The notes: generated by a model not told the origin, from the letters alone. DNA of 64,000 nt from Streptomyces sannanensis (GCF_039536205.1 NZ_BAAAYL010000001.1:4650001-4714000); one strand, 5' to 3'; positions 1-8,114 are shown, counted from the first letter of the stretch. Numbers and translations: made by a program.

Positions 1-80
1 GGCTGCTGCCGCTCGCGGAGACGCCGGAGGTCGCTGTGCCCGACCGGCGCCGCCGCGACACCTCGTTCGCGGTGCTCTGA
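1..80 (+). CDS. C-terminal fragment of a gene entering from the left
   Basis: An open frame runs in from the left edge and stops at the TGA at 78-80, encoding about 25 residues that end DTSFAVL. A perfect 10-bp hairpin follows 12 bases later and fits a real gene end. The fragment is Arg-rich and too short to place in a family. Whether it belongs to the cluster cannot be judged. Confidence 0.45.
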   Translation, partial: LLPLAETPEVAVPDRRRRDTSFAVL

Positions 81-91
81 GGCCGCCGCGT

Positions 92-117
92 ACGCCCGGG
101 GCCGGCTCCCCGGGCGT
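92..117 (+). terminator. Hairpin terminator after the left-edge gene
   Basis: ACGCCCGGGG (92-101) and CCCCGGGCGT (108-117) pair perfectly around a 6-base loop. No T-run follows, as is common in Streptomyces. It lies between the end of the left-edge gene (80) and the convergent MMPL gene end (170), so it may serve both. Confidence 0.6.
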
Positions 118-169
118 GCGCAGGCCCGTACGTTCTCGTGACAACGAGGTCACCCGAGGCCGTACGAGG

Positions 170-2317
170 TCATACGAGCGCGCGGTCCTCCGCATGATCC
201 GCGGCGTCGCCGGACTGCGGCTGCGCGTCTCCCTGGTGACCCGGCCACCAGGCCTTCGTACCGAGCAGCCCGGTCAAGGTCGGGACCAGCAGTATCGCCA
301 TCACGAAGGCGGTCAGCAGGATGCCGAAGGCCACGGCGAATCCCATCTGCTGGAGCATGGTGTTGGAGGCGAGCATCAGCACACCGAAGGTCCCCGCGAG
401 GATCACCGCGGCGGAGCCGATGGTGGGCGCGGACTGCGCCACGGCGCGGGCCACGGCCTCCCTGGGGGACTTGCCCGCCCGGACCTCCTCGCGGAGCCGG
501 GCCACCATGAGGATGTTGTAGTCGGTGCCGATCGCCACGACGAACAGATAGACGATCACCGGCAGGGTGAACAGCAGTCCGTTCTCGCCGCGGACGTTCT
601 GGAACAGCCAGACCGTCGCGCCGAGCGTGGCGCCGAAGCCCAGGCCGACCGAGAGCATCAGATACAGCGGGGCGACGAGGCTGCGCAGCAGCAGCCCGAG
701 AATGATCATGATGGCCAGGCCCGCGACCGGGAACACCAGCTTGTAGTCGTGCTCGACGGCCGTCTTGATGTCGGCCAGCAGCGCCGTCGTACCGCCGACC
801 AGCGCGGTCGTACCCTGCGGCGCCGCCTTGTGCGCCGTGTCCCGCAGCTCACCGCCGACAAGCGAGATCGCCCGCTCCCCGGCCGGCGGGCTGGTGAGGA
901 CGAGGCTGTACTGGGCCACGGAGCCGTCGGCGCCCATGACCGCGGGGGAGACCTGGCCGACCCCCTTCGCCCCGGCGAGCACCGAGCGGAACGTGTCCAG
1001 CTCGCTCCCGTCGAGGGCGGAGCCGTCGTCGGAACGCAGGTACACGGTGGTGGGATCGGCCTGTCCGGCGGAGAAGCCCTTCTGCAGGTCCTTCATGGCC
1101 TGTACGGACTCGAGGTTCTTGGGAAGCGAGGTGTTGCCGTCGAACTCGGCACGGAAGCCGAACGCGCCCACGGCCAGCACGGCCAGCACTCCGCCGGAGA
1201 GCAGGGCCACCACGGCCGGCCGCTTCGCGGCGGCCCGGCCGACCCGGCCGGCCACGGCGTTCCGTGCGGGCTTCTTCCACGCCTTGGACGGCCAGAACGC
1301 CTTGGTGCCCAGCAGCGAGAAGACCGCGGGGACCAGGGTGAGCCCGGCGGCGAGCGCGACGGCGACCGAGATGGCCAGCGACGGGCCCATGGTGCGCAGC
1401 ATGCCCATGCTGGACAGCAGCAGAGCGAGGAAGGCCACGATCACCGCGCCGGCCGCCGACGCGATGGTCTCGCCCACCAGTCCCACGGCCCGGATCATGG
1501 CCTCCTTGGGCGCCGTTGCCTCGCGCAGCTGCTCGCGGTAGCGGAAGAGCAGGAACAGGATGTAGTCGGTGCCGACGCCGAACAGCACCACGATCAGGAT
1601 GGCGGAGATCGAGCTGTCGGCCTGCAGTCCGCCCAGTTCGGCGGCGGTGGAGATGAGGCCCGTGGCCACCACGAACGCCACGGCGATCACCAGTACCGGC
1701 ATGATGGCGATGAGCGGGCTGCGGAAGATGACCAGCAGCAGCACGATGATCAGGAGGAGCGTCGCGCTCATGATCATGGCGTCGGTGTCCCCCGAGGACT
1801 CCTGCGAGTCCAGTGCGGTGGCGGCCGCTCCCGTGAGGCCCATCTTCAGGTCCGTGCCGGCCAGCAGCGTCCTGGCCTCCGTGCGCAGCTCCTTGACCGC
1901 CTCGGTGAGCTCCGGGTTGTACGGATCCTTGACGGTCGCGACGACGGAGGCCAGGGCGATCTTCCCGTTGGGGGACACGGCCTGCGGGCTGGTCTCCACC
2001 TTCTTGACCAGGGAGATCTTCCGGTCCTGGAGTCCGGCCGCCACCTTCGCCACATCGGCCCGGTCGGCGTCGTTCAGCCGCTCGCCGTCCTTCCGCTGGA
2101 ACACCGCGATCGCGGCGGGCTGTTCATGCTGCGGGAAGGCGCGCTTCTCCAGTTCGGCGACCCGCACCGATTCGTAGTGGGAGGGCAGGAATTCGGCCTG
2201 GTCGCTGATGGGCTTCAACTGGGGGGAAAGCATGGCCAGTGCCACCGCCGCCAAAACCCAGGCGGCGATGGTCGTCCAGGGGCGGAGGACGGCGAACCGT
2301 CCGATCCGTCCGAACAT
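170..2317 (-). CDS. MMPL-family (RND superfamily) membrane transporter
   Basis: A 715-residue integral membrane protein. It begins MFGRIGRFAVLRPW, followed by a first membrane helix, a large extracytoplasmic domain, a helix bundle with the motif GVGTDYILFLLFRYRE, a second extracytoplasmic domain and a second bundle with IGTDYNILMVARLREE. This duplicated two-bundle layout and the GTDY motif are characteristic of MmpL/ActII-ORF3-type exporters of lipids and polyketides. The start at 2317 is preceded by AAGGAG at good spacing; the frame stays open upstream, antisense to the SARP gene, but that extension has no coding character. It diverges from the SARP gene. Export of the lipopeptide or its precursor is plausible from position; it could instead be a chromosomal neighbour. 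Confidence 0.9.
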   Translation of the reverse strand: MFGRIGRFAVLRPWTTIAAWVLAAVALAMLSPQLKPISDQAEFLPSHYESVRVAELEKRAFPQHEQPAAIAVFQRKDGERLNDADRADVAKVAAGLQDRKISLVKKVETSPQAVSPNGKIALASVVATVKDPYNPELTEAVKELRTEARTLLAGTDLKMGLTGAAATALDSQESSGDTDAMIMSATLLLIIVLLLVIFRSPLIAIMPVLVIAVAFVVATGLISTAAELGGLQADSSISAILIVVLFGVGTDYILFLLFRYREQLREATAPKEAMIRAVGLVGETIASAAGAVIVAFLALLLSSMGMLRTMGPSLAISVAVALAAGLTLVPAVFSLLGTKAFWPSKAWKKPARNAVAGRVGRAAAKRPAVVALLSGGVLAVLAVGAFGFRAEFDGNTSLPKNLESVQAMKDLQKGFSAGQADPTTVYLRSDDGSALDGSELDTFRSVLAGAKGVGQVSPAVMGADGSVAQYSLVLTSPPAGERAISLVGGELRDTAHKAAPQGTTALVGGTTALLADIKTAVEHDYKLVFPVAGLAIMIILGLLLRSLVAPLYLMLSVGLGFGATLGATVWLFQNVRGENGLLFTLPVIVYLFVVAIGTDYNILMVARLREEVRAGKSPREAVARAVAQSAPTIGSAAVILAGTFGVLMLASNTMLQQMGFAVAFGILLTAFVMAILLVPTLTGLLGTKAWWPGHQGDAQPQSGDAADHAEDRALV

Positions 2318-2602
2318 GGAGGCTCCTTCGCTGAGTACTCGTATCTCGTCGGCAATCCGGTCGAGTCTAGGTTTGCCGACTATCAAAAAGCTTTCGAAAT
2401 AGCTGTGTTGACGGGGTGTGTGGGAACGTTCCGGTGAACATCGGGTCCCTGACCGGTATCCGGTGGGTTCGCGCCCGCGGACTTTGGCAGCTTGCTGCCG
2501 TCGTCGTTGCGGCCACCGGGAGCTCCTGTTACCCAGTACGAAAGCGAGAGAGCCCGGCCGGCCCCGTGATGCGGGGCCAGGGCCTGATACAGGAGGCCAT
2601 TG
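2318..2602. promoter_or_regulatory. Divergent control region between exporter and SARP regulator
   Basis: This 285-bp gene-free stretch must hold the promoters of both divergent genes. It is locally AT-rich around 2370-2400 and contains CTTTCGAA (2391-2398) and the perfect palindrome GGAACGTTCC (2423-2432). CTTTCGAA recurs in the peptide/halogenase divergent region at 5992-5999. No certain -35/-10 pair is evident. AGGAGG at 2591-2596 is the ribosome binding site of the SARP gene. Confidence 0.5.
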
Positions 2603-5593
2603 GTGCTTCAGGCGGTGTTCCGGATCCTGGGGCCGCTGGACATCGACGTGGACGGAAGGGCTGTCCCTCTGCAGGGGGCCCGGCAGCGCACGATCATGTC
2701 GATGCTGCTGCTCGCGCCCAACCGGGTCGTCTCGGTCGATGCCCTGGCCGACGCCGTCTGGCAGGGCAACCCGCCGGCCACCGCCCGCAATCAGGTGGCC
2801 ATCTGCGTCTCCGCGCTGCGCAAGACCTTCAAGAACGCGGTCGGCGTCGACGACATCCTGGTCACCAGCCACCCCGGCTACATGCTCTTCACCGGCGAGC
2901 ACCGCATCGACGCCGTCGAATTCGAGGAGAGTGCCGCGGGCGGCCGTGAAGCCGCCCGCCGCGGCAGACTCGAAGAGGCCTGCGCCCTCTTCGAGGAATC
3001 CCTCGGCATGTGGCGCGGCCCCGCCCTGGAGGGCATTACGGCCGAGCGGGTCGAGACGGAGGCCGCCCGCCTCGACGAAATGCGCCTCAGCGTGTACGAG
3101 GAGTACATCGGGCTGCGGCTGGAACTCGGCCATCACCGCGATCTGGTGGGCGAGCTGAGCGCGTTCATCCGCGAGCATCCACTGCGCGAACAGGCCAGGG
3201 CCCATCTCATGCTCGCCCAGTATCGGTCGGGCCGGCGCGCCGAGGCCCTGGAGACGTACCGCGACGGACAGCGGCTGCTCGCCGAGGAACTCGGCATCGA
3301 CCCCGGCCCGGCCCTGCAGGAGCTGCACGAGGCGATCCTCGTCGACTCGCCGAAACTCAACCGGCCCGCCGACAGCGTCATCCTCGCCCCGATGCCGACC
3401 GTTCCCGCCCAAATCCCCTCGAATGGCGCCTCCTTCACCGGACGCCGACGTGAACTCGCCGCTCTGGACCAGCTGCTGGACCGGCTGGACTGCGGCGCAC
3501 TGCCCGTCGGCTCCATCACCGGCATCGGCGGTGTGGGCAAGACCGCGCTCGCCGTCCACTGGGCGCACCAGGTCGCCGGCCGCTTCCCGGACGGCCAGCT
3601 CTTCGCCGATCTGCGCGGTTACGACGAGGAGGAGGCGCCGCGCCGCCCCGGAGCCGTGCTCGACGGGTTCCTGCGCGCCCTCGGTGTGCCCGCGCCGCGG
3701 ATCCCCGCCGGTCAGAACGAGCGGGCCGACCTGTTCCGCAGCGTCCTCGACGGCCGCCGGGTCCTGATCGTGCTCGACAACGCACGCTCCTTCCGGCAGA
3801 TACGCCCGCTGCTGCCCGGCAACGGACGCTGTTGTGTCCTGATCACCAGCCGCGACGCGATGGGAGGCGCGCTCGCCGGCGACTACGCCTTCGAGGCGCT
3901 GCCCCTCGGCGCACTGGAGGAGGACGAGGCCACCGCCCTGCTCTCCCGTGTCGCCGGTGACGGCCGGCTCTCCGCCGACCCCGCGGGCGCCGCCCGGCTC
4001 AGCGCGCTCTGCGACCGGCAGCCGCTGGCCCTGCGGATCGCGGCCGCCCGGCTCGCCGCGAAGCCGCACTGGTCGGTCCGTACGCTTGTGCTCCGTCTGG
4101 AGGACCAGCACCGAAGACTCGACGAACTCAGCCTGGACGAACGCGGGGTGCGCGCCGGCCTGCGGCTCAGCTACCGCGATCTGCCGTCCGCCGTCGCCCG
4201 GATGTTCCGGCTGCTCGGCCTGCTCAATGTGCCGGACTTCGCCGCCTGGGCCGGGGCGGCCCTGCTGGACATCGATCCCGTCGACGCCGAGGACCTCATC
4301 GAGCAGCTCGTCGATGCCCAGCTGCTGGAACCGCTGAGCGCAGGTGCCGCCGGGCATGTCCGCTACCGCTTCCAGGAACTGCTGCGGCTGTTCGCGCGCG
4401 AATGCGCGCGCGCGGAGGAGACGGAGGCCGACCGGCGCGCCGCCATCCGCCGTGTGTACGGCGTGTGGCTGGGGCTGGCATCCGAGGCGCACCGGAGGAT
4501 GTACGGAGGCGACTACACCGTCATCCACAGCGCCGCGCCGGTGCATCCGTTGCCCTCGCACGTGGTCGGCGATCTGCTGGACAGCCCGATGGGCTGGTTC
4601 GAGACCGAACGCGCCGCGATCACGGCCCTCGTCGACCAGGCGGCCCACGAGGACGAGGCCGCGTACGCCTGGGACCTGACGATGACCGGTGTGACGCTCT
4701 TCCAGCACCGCAACTACCTGGAGGACTGGCGGCACTGCGGCGAGCGCGCCCTCGACGTCGCCCGGCGGACCGGCGATCCCGTCGGGGAGGCGGCCATGCT
4801 GCACTCGCTCGGCACCCTGGAGATCGTCCAGTGGGACTACCGCAGGGCCCGCGAGCGGCTCGGCGTGGCCCTGCGGCTCTTCGAGGAACAGGGACAGGAC
4901 AAGGGACGGGCGCTGGTGCTCCGCAATCTGGCCCTCTGCGAACGCCACCACGGCGATCTGGACCTGGCCAGAGACATGAGCCAACGGTCCCTGGAGGGCT
5001 TCCGCGCAGTCGGCGACCGCTACGCGGAGGCCCATCTGCTGTGCCTGCTGGCGCAGATCGAACTGGAGCGCGGAAACCCGGAGTCGAGCCGCGACCTGTC
5101 CGCCGAGGCGATCGCCCGGAGCCGGGACCTCGGCACCACCAGGGGAGAGGCGCAGAGCACGGTACGGCTCACCGAGGCGCTGATCTCCCTCGGAGACGGG
5201 GAGAAGGCCGAGGAAGCATGCCGGTCCGCCCTCGACCTGGTGCGCGCCGACGGGGACCGGCGGGGCGAGGCCCATGCGCTGCGCGCCCTGGGCGAGGCCC
5301 TGTGGCGCCAGGGCCGTATCGAGGAGGCCGACGCGGTGCTGAGCGAAGGGCTCATGACCGCGCGCAAGGTGCCCGACCGGTTCCTGGAGGCGCGTGCCGC
5401 CGCCGCGCTGGGCTGTGTGCTCGCGCTCCGCTCGGACCGGGCGGGGGCCGCCGACCGCGCGGCTGCCGCCGCGCGGCTCTTCGCCGAGGTCGGAGCGGAG
5501 CGCTGGGGGGCCCGTGCGGACCGCCTGTTGTCGGTGGTGTCCGGCGAGGGGACACCGGACTCGGAGACGCTGTTCGCGATCGTCAAGCCCTGA
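2603..5593 (+). CDS. Large AfsR-type SARP regulator (wHTH-BTAD-NB-ARC-TPR)
   Basis: A 996-residue cytoplasmic transcriptional activator. Residues about 5-95 form the OmpR-like winged helix (FRILGPLDIDVDG start), about 100-245 the bacterial transcriptional activation domain (ending ELGIDPGPALQELHEAIL). A P-loop ATPase follows near residue 305 (GIGGVGKTALAVHW) with LIVLDNAR as its Walker-B-like strand. TPR-like helical repeats fill about 650-960. This is the AfsR architecture and length. GTG at 2603 is preferred because AGGAGG ends six bases before it; an in-frame TTG at 2600 sits too close. The gene ends 18 bp from the convergent DDPWT-peptide gene. It is probably a pathway activator of the cluster, of the neighbouring peptide/halogenase pair, or both. 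Confidence 0.92.
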   Translation: MLQAVFRILGPLDIDVDGRAVPLQGARQRTIMSMLLLAPNRVVSVDALADAVWQGNPPATARNQVAICVSALRKTFKNAVGVDDILVTSHPGYMLFTGEHRIDAVEFEESAAGGREAARRGRLEEACALFEESLGMWRGPALEGITAERVETEAARLDEMRLSVYEEYIGLRLELGHHRDLVGELSAFIREHPLREQARAHLMLAQYRSGRRAEALETYRDGQRLLAEELGIDPGPALQELHEAILVDSPKLNRPADSVILAPMPTVPAQIPSNGASFTGRRRELAALDQLLDRLDCGALPVGSITGIGGVGKTALAVHWAHQVAGRFPDGQLFADLRGYDEEEAPRRPGAVLDGFLRALGVPAPRIPAGQNERADLFRSVLDGRRVLIVLDNARSFRQIRPLLPGNGRCCVLITSRDAMGGALAGDYAFEALPLGALEEDEATALLSRVAGDGRLSADPAGAARLSALCDRQPLALRIAAARLAAKPHWSVRTLVLRLEDQHRRLDELSLDERGVRAGLRLSYRDLPSAVARMFRLLGLLNVPDFAAWAGAALLDIDPVDAEDLIEQLVDAQLLEPLSAGAAGHVRYRFQELLRLFARECARAEETEADRRAAIRRVYGVWLGLASEAHRRMYGGDYTVIHSAAPVHPLPSHVVGDLLDSPMGWFETERAAITALVDQAAHEDEAAYAWDLTMTGVTLFQHRNYLEDWRHCGERALDVARRTGDPVGEAAMLHSLGTLEIVQWDYRRARERLGVALRLFEEQGQDKGRALVLRNLALCERHHGDLDLARDMSQRSLEGFRAVGDRYAEAHLLCLLAQIELERGNPESSRDLSAEAIARSRDLGTTRGEAQSTVRLTEALISLGDGEKAEEACRSALDLVRADGDRRGEAHALRALGEALWRQGRIEEADAVLSEGLMTARKVPDRFLEARAAAALGCVLALRSDRAGAADRAAAAARLFAEVGAERWGARADRLLSVVSGEGTPDSETLFAIVKP

Positions 5594-5611
5594 GCCTCCG
5601 GGACGCAGCGA

Positions 5612-5908
5612 TCAGGTCCAGGGGTCGTCGTTGTTCACCACGCGCGTCCACGGGTCGTCGCCGTTGGGCATGCTCGTCCAGGGGTCGTCGCTCTTCGGGG
5701 TGATGGTCCAGGGGTCGTCGCCGTTCACAACCACTCTCGTCCACGGGTCGTCCGCCGGGACGGCCCGTACGTTCGTCCAGGGGTCGTCCTGAAGCGACGC
5801 GGCGTGCGCGCTTCCCAGCGCGCCCGTCGTCGCGATGATCAGAGCCGCGCCGGCCATCAGGCCGCCGGACGGAGCGATCAGCTTCGCGAAGAGGGTGCCA
5901 CGCTCCAT
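5612..5908 (-). CDS. Secreted DDPWT-repeat peptide, possible multi-core precursor
   Basis: A 98-residue protein I do not recognise. Residues 1-36 look like a signal peptide: a few charged residues, a hydrophobic core (LMAGAALIIATTGALG) and an AHA-A cleavage site. The rest, about 62 residues, is six copies of DDPWT separated by NVRAVPA, RVVVNG, ITPKS, SMPNG and RVVNN, with the last copy forming the C-terminus. There is no Cys, and the only Trp residues are the six in the repeats. AGGAGG lies 5 bases before the ATG, so the start is secure. It diverges from a RebH-like tryptophan-halogenase homologue and converges on the SARP gene. Regular repeats around an identical Trp-containing core resemble multi-core RiPP precursors. 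A structural or metal-binding surface peptide is the alternative. Function is unknown. Confidence 0.8.
   Translation of the reverse strand: MERGTLFAKLIAPSGGLMAGAALIIATTGALGSAHAASLQDDPWTNVRAVPADDPWTRVVVNGDDPWTITPKSDDPWTSMPNGDDPWTRVVNNDDPWT
5615..5788 (-). repeat. Six 15-bp repeats encoding DDPWT
   Basis: Copies lie at 5615-5629, 5645-5659, 5675-5689, 5705-5719, 5738-5752 and 5774-5788. On the plus strand the shared core is GTCCA(G/C)GGGTCGTC. The period is 30, 30, 30, 33 and 36 bp going toward the gene start, so every unit stays in frame. The nucleotide sequence is conserved beyond what the residues need: all twelve Asp codons are GAC and proline varies only between CCC and CCG. This suggests recent expansion by duplication. 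Confidence 0.9.
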
Positions 5909-6090
5909 GGAGTCCTCCTGAATGCTCGGTCCGCTGCAGGCGGTTGCCCCGCGGTATGCCGAGAACGTTAGGGGCCTCTGATTTCCGGGCTCTTTCGAAG
6001 CCCTTTCACAGGGGGGAAATCGGCTCGATGACGGCCGGGGATATAGAGAAGGCAGAGGTTCGCCGCAGAACGCAGGGATGGCATTTCGGT
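5909..6090. promoter_or_regulatory. Divergent promoter region of repeat peptide and halogenase-like gene
   Basis: The 182 bp between the two start codons include the peptide gene's ribosome site (AGGAGG on the minus strand), CTTTCGAA at 5992-5999 inside a small inverted repeat (GGGCT...AGCCC), and a -10-like TATAGAG at 6042-6048. A -10 at 6042 would place transcription just upstream of the ATG at 6091, supporting that start over the in-frame ATG at 6028. Confidence 0.45.
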
Positions 6091-7638
6091 ATGGACAGTC
6101 GCATCAAGAACATCGTCATCGTGGGAGGCACGGCCGCCGGCTGGATGGCCGCTGCCCACCTCGCGAAGGCTTTCCAGGGAACAGTGACTGTCACCCTGCT
6201 CGACACGCCGGACCGCGACCCCGGCACATCCATGACGGGAGAGGTCGACGCCGCGGCCCCGGAGACCCAGCGGGCCTTCTTCGATCCGCTCGGAATCCAT
6301 GAATCCGAATGGATGCGCGCCTGCCGTGCCTCCTTCAGGACGGCTGTCCGTTATGTGAACTGGCGTACCGAGGGCCCCGCCGTCACTGCGGCCAGGACGC
6401 TGCGGAACGATGGTGCCGACCACTTCTACCGGCCCGTGGAAGGGGTCCTGCCGAAGATCGACGGCTTTCGGCTGCCGCACTACTGGGCATGGCGCAGAAG
6501 GACCGGTGACACGGTCGAGCCTTTCGACTACGCGTGTTTCCGTGAACCACCCCTGATGGACGCCAGAAAATCACCGCGCTGGCTCGACGGGCGGATGGCC
6601 GTTCCGTACGCATGGCATGTGGACAGCAGGCTGTTCACCGAATTCCTGCGCCGCTTCGCCACCGAACAACTGGACGTCCGCGCGGTCCGTGACGCTTTCC
6701 GGTATGCCGAGCGCGACTCCGAGGGTTTTCTCACCGCGGTGGGAACGGCCACGGGCCGCGTCATCACCGGGGACTTCTTCCTCGACTGCACGGGCCAGGA
6801 CGGACTGCTGATCACGGACGTCCTCGGCGAACCGCGCGTCGCCACGCACGACCGGCTGGTGTGCGACAGCGCCGTCACCGTCACCGTCCCGCACGACGAC
6901 GCCGGGCGCGGCATCGAGCCGTACACCACCGCCGTCGCCATGCCCGACGGCTGGACCTGGAAGATGCCGCTGCCCGGCCGTGTCGGCGCGGGTCATGTGT
7001 ACGCGGCCGAGCAGACCGAGCCGGAGGAGGCGGCCCGCCGGCTCTGCGGTCTGTGGGGGCTCGACCCCGAGCGCACGCCCCTCCGCCATCTCCGCTACCG
7101 CACCGGCCGCAGCCACCGTTCCTGGGTCAAGAACTGTGTGGCCGTGGGAGCTTCGTCGTACCTTCTGGAACCGCTGGAGCCGTCCGGCATGAGCGGTGTC
7201 ATCCACACCCTGACCCAACTGGTGCGGTACTTCCCCGCGCCGCACTCGCGCGACGCCCCGGCGGCCCGCTTCAACCGCGCGATCAAGACCCGCTACGACG
7301 AGGCCCGGGACTTCATCCAGCTGCACTACGCCGCCGGCCCCCGCCGGGACACTCCGTTCTGGCAGGCGCACCGGACGCTGGCCGTTCCCGCCGCGGTCCA
7401 CGACCGCACCGCGGCGCACCGGGGCGGCTTCCCCTTCCCCGCGTCCGACATCCCTCACCATACGGTCCTGGCCGCCCTCGCTCCGGCCCCGCCCGCCGCC
7501 CCCGCGGCCCTGGCCCACAAGCCGGACTCCATTCGGGCGGCCGCGGCCCAGTTCGAGCGGATCAAGCGGCAGCAGCGGATCCTCCTGGAAACCCTGCCCT
7601 CCGCCCACACCTACCTGGACCGGCTGCACAGCCGCTGA
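6091..7638 (+). CDS. RebH/PrnA-like flavin tryptophan halogenase homologue with altered active site
   Basis: A 515-residue member of the FAD-dependent tryptophan halogenase family (RebH is 530). It aligns along its length: IVIVGG near residue 8, DHFY, VEPFDYAC, LRRFATEQL, VPHDD, the WxWxxP signature as GWTWKMP, EPLE, RRDTPFW and ILLETLPS near the end. Several key positions differ from RebH as I recall it. The catalytic Lys (K79, in NASYK) is Arg (RASFR). The third Gly of GxGxxG is Thr (GGTAAG). The GEATIP loop reads GEVDAAAP. LESTG is LEPSG. The C-terminal substrate lid around RebH 440-475 is shortened. The start at 6091 aligns with the family; the frame is open back to 5944. It diverges from the DDPWT peptide. 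It could be an atypical halogenase or oxygenase acting on peptide Trp, or a non-catalytic homologue. Chlorination of the NRPS product is less likely, since no Trp or aromatic residue is predicted there. Confidence 0.85.
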   Translation: MDSRIKNIVIVGGTAAGWMAAAHLAKAFQGTVTVTLLDTPDRDPGTSMTGEVDAAAPETQRAFFDPLGIHESEWMRACRASFRTAVRYVNWRTEGPAVTAARTLRNDGADHFYRPVEGVLPKIDGFRLPHYWAWRRRTGDTVEPFDYACFREPPLMDARKSPRWLDGRMAVPYAWHVDSRLFTEFLRRFATEQLDVRAVRDAFRYAERDSEGFLTAVGTATGRVITGDFFLDCTGQDGLLITDVLGEPRVATHDRLVCDSAVTVTVPHDDAGRGIEPYTTAVAMPDGWTWKMPLPGRVGAGHVYAAEQTEPEEAARRLCGLWGLDPERTPLRHLRYRTGRSHRSWVKNCVAVGASSYLLEPLEPSGMSGVIHTLTQLVRYFPAPHSRDAPAARFNRAIKTRYDEARDFIQLHYAAGPRRDTPFWQAHRTLAVPAAVHDRTAAHRGGFPFPASDIPHHTVLAALAPAPPAAPAALAHKPDSIRAAAAQFERIKRQQRILLETLPSAHTYLDRLHSR

Positions 7639-7668
7639 CACTCCCCGGCACCCGTCCACAGCGGCTGT
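7628..7668. terminator. Bidirectional terminator at convergent gene ends
   Basis: ACAGCCGCTG (7628-7637) and CAGCGGCTGT (7659-7668) form a perfect 10-bp stem. The stem overlaps the last codons of the halogenase-like gene and the stop of the convergent dehydratase gene, with a 21-base loop. Confidence 0.5.
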
Positions 7669-8114
7669 CAGCCGGCCGCGCGGGCCACCAGCGACATGAA
7701 CACGGTCGCCACCGGTGCGCCGTCGTCGTCCTCGATCTCGGTCCGCAGCTCGACGACATCGCTGCCGGCCGGTGACCTGAGCGCGTCGATGTGCACGGTG
7801 GCCCGGAGCCGGTCGCCCACGCGGACCGCGCGCCGGAAGGCGAAGCGCTGGTCGCGGTGGACCACCCGGTCGTAGTCCAGGCCCAGTTCCGGGTCGTACA
7901 CGACCGGGTCCGTGGCCTGCTGGACCAGTACGCACAGAAAGGTCGGCGGGGCGATCACATCCGGATGCCCGAGGGCCCGTGCGGCCTCGGGATCGTGGTG
8001 GGCCGGGTGGGTCTCGCCCACGGCCAGGGCGAACTCACGGATCTTCTCCCGCTCCACCTCGTACGGCGCGGTGGGCGGGTAGGCGCGACCCGCCAGCGCG
8101 TGGTTCAGCGGCAT
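7668..8114 (-). CDS. HadA/UPF0336-like MaoC-type (hot-dog) dehydratase subunit
   Basis: A 148-residue single hot-dog protein of the FAS1-like/MaoC dehydratase N-terminal family. The pattern YPPTAPYEVEREKIREFA, ALGHPDVIAPPTF and LGLDYDRVVH closely follows the housekeeping actinobacterial UPF0336/HadA protein as I remember it, so this looks like a cluster-borne paralogue. HadA proteins usually need a HadB-type catalytic partner in 3-hydroxyacyl-ACP dehydration; none is seen in the window. GGAG five bases before the ATG at 8114 fixes the start, although the frame is open further upstream. With the local FabF, FabI and desaturase it suggests tailoring of the lipid tail, perhaps introducing unsaturation. 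Confidence 0.82.
   Translation of the reverse strand: MPLNHALAGRAYPPTAPYEVEREKIREFALAVGETHPAHHDPEAARALGHPDVIAPPTFLCVLVQQATDPVVYDPELGLDYDRVVHRDQRFAFRRAVRVGDRLRATVHIDALRSPAGSDVVELRTEIEDDDGAPVATVFMSLVARAAG

Noticed and set aside
2318..5275. N-terminal extension of the MMPL frame antisense to the SARP gene
   Set aside because: The translation before MFGRIGRF lacks family similarity, and a good ribosome site precedes that methionine. The upstream part merely lacks stops.
5615..5788. Repeat array considered as a CRISPR
   Set aside because: The 15-bp units have 15-21-bp spacers, keep reading frame and encode DDPWT within a gene with a strong ribosome site and signal peptide. CRISPR repeats and spacers are longer, and no cas genes are present.
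6091..7638. Halogenase as a chlorinating tailoring enzyme of the NRPS peptide
   Set aside because: Pocket codes predict no Trp, Tyr or other aromatic residue in the heptapeptide, and the catalytic Lys position is Arg. Not excluded, but not supported.
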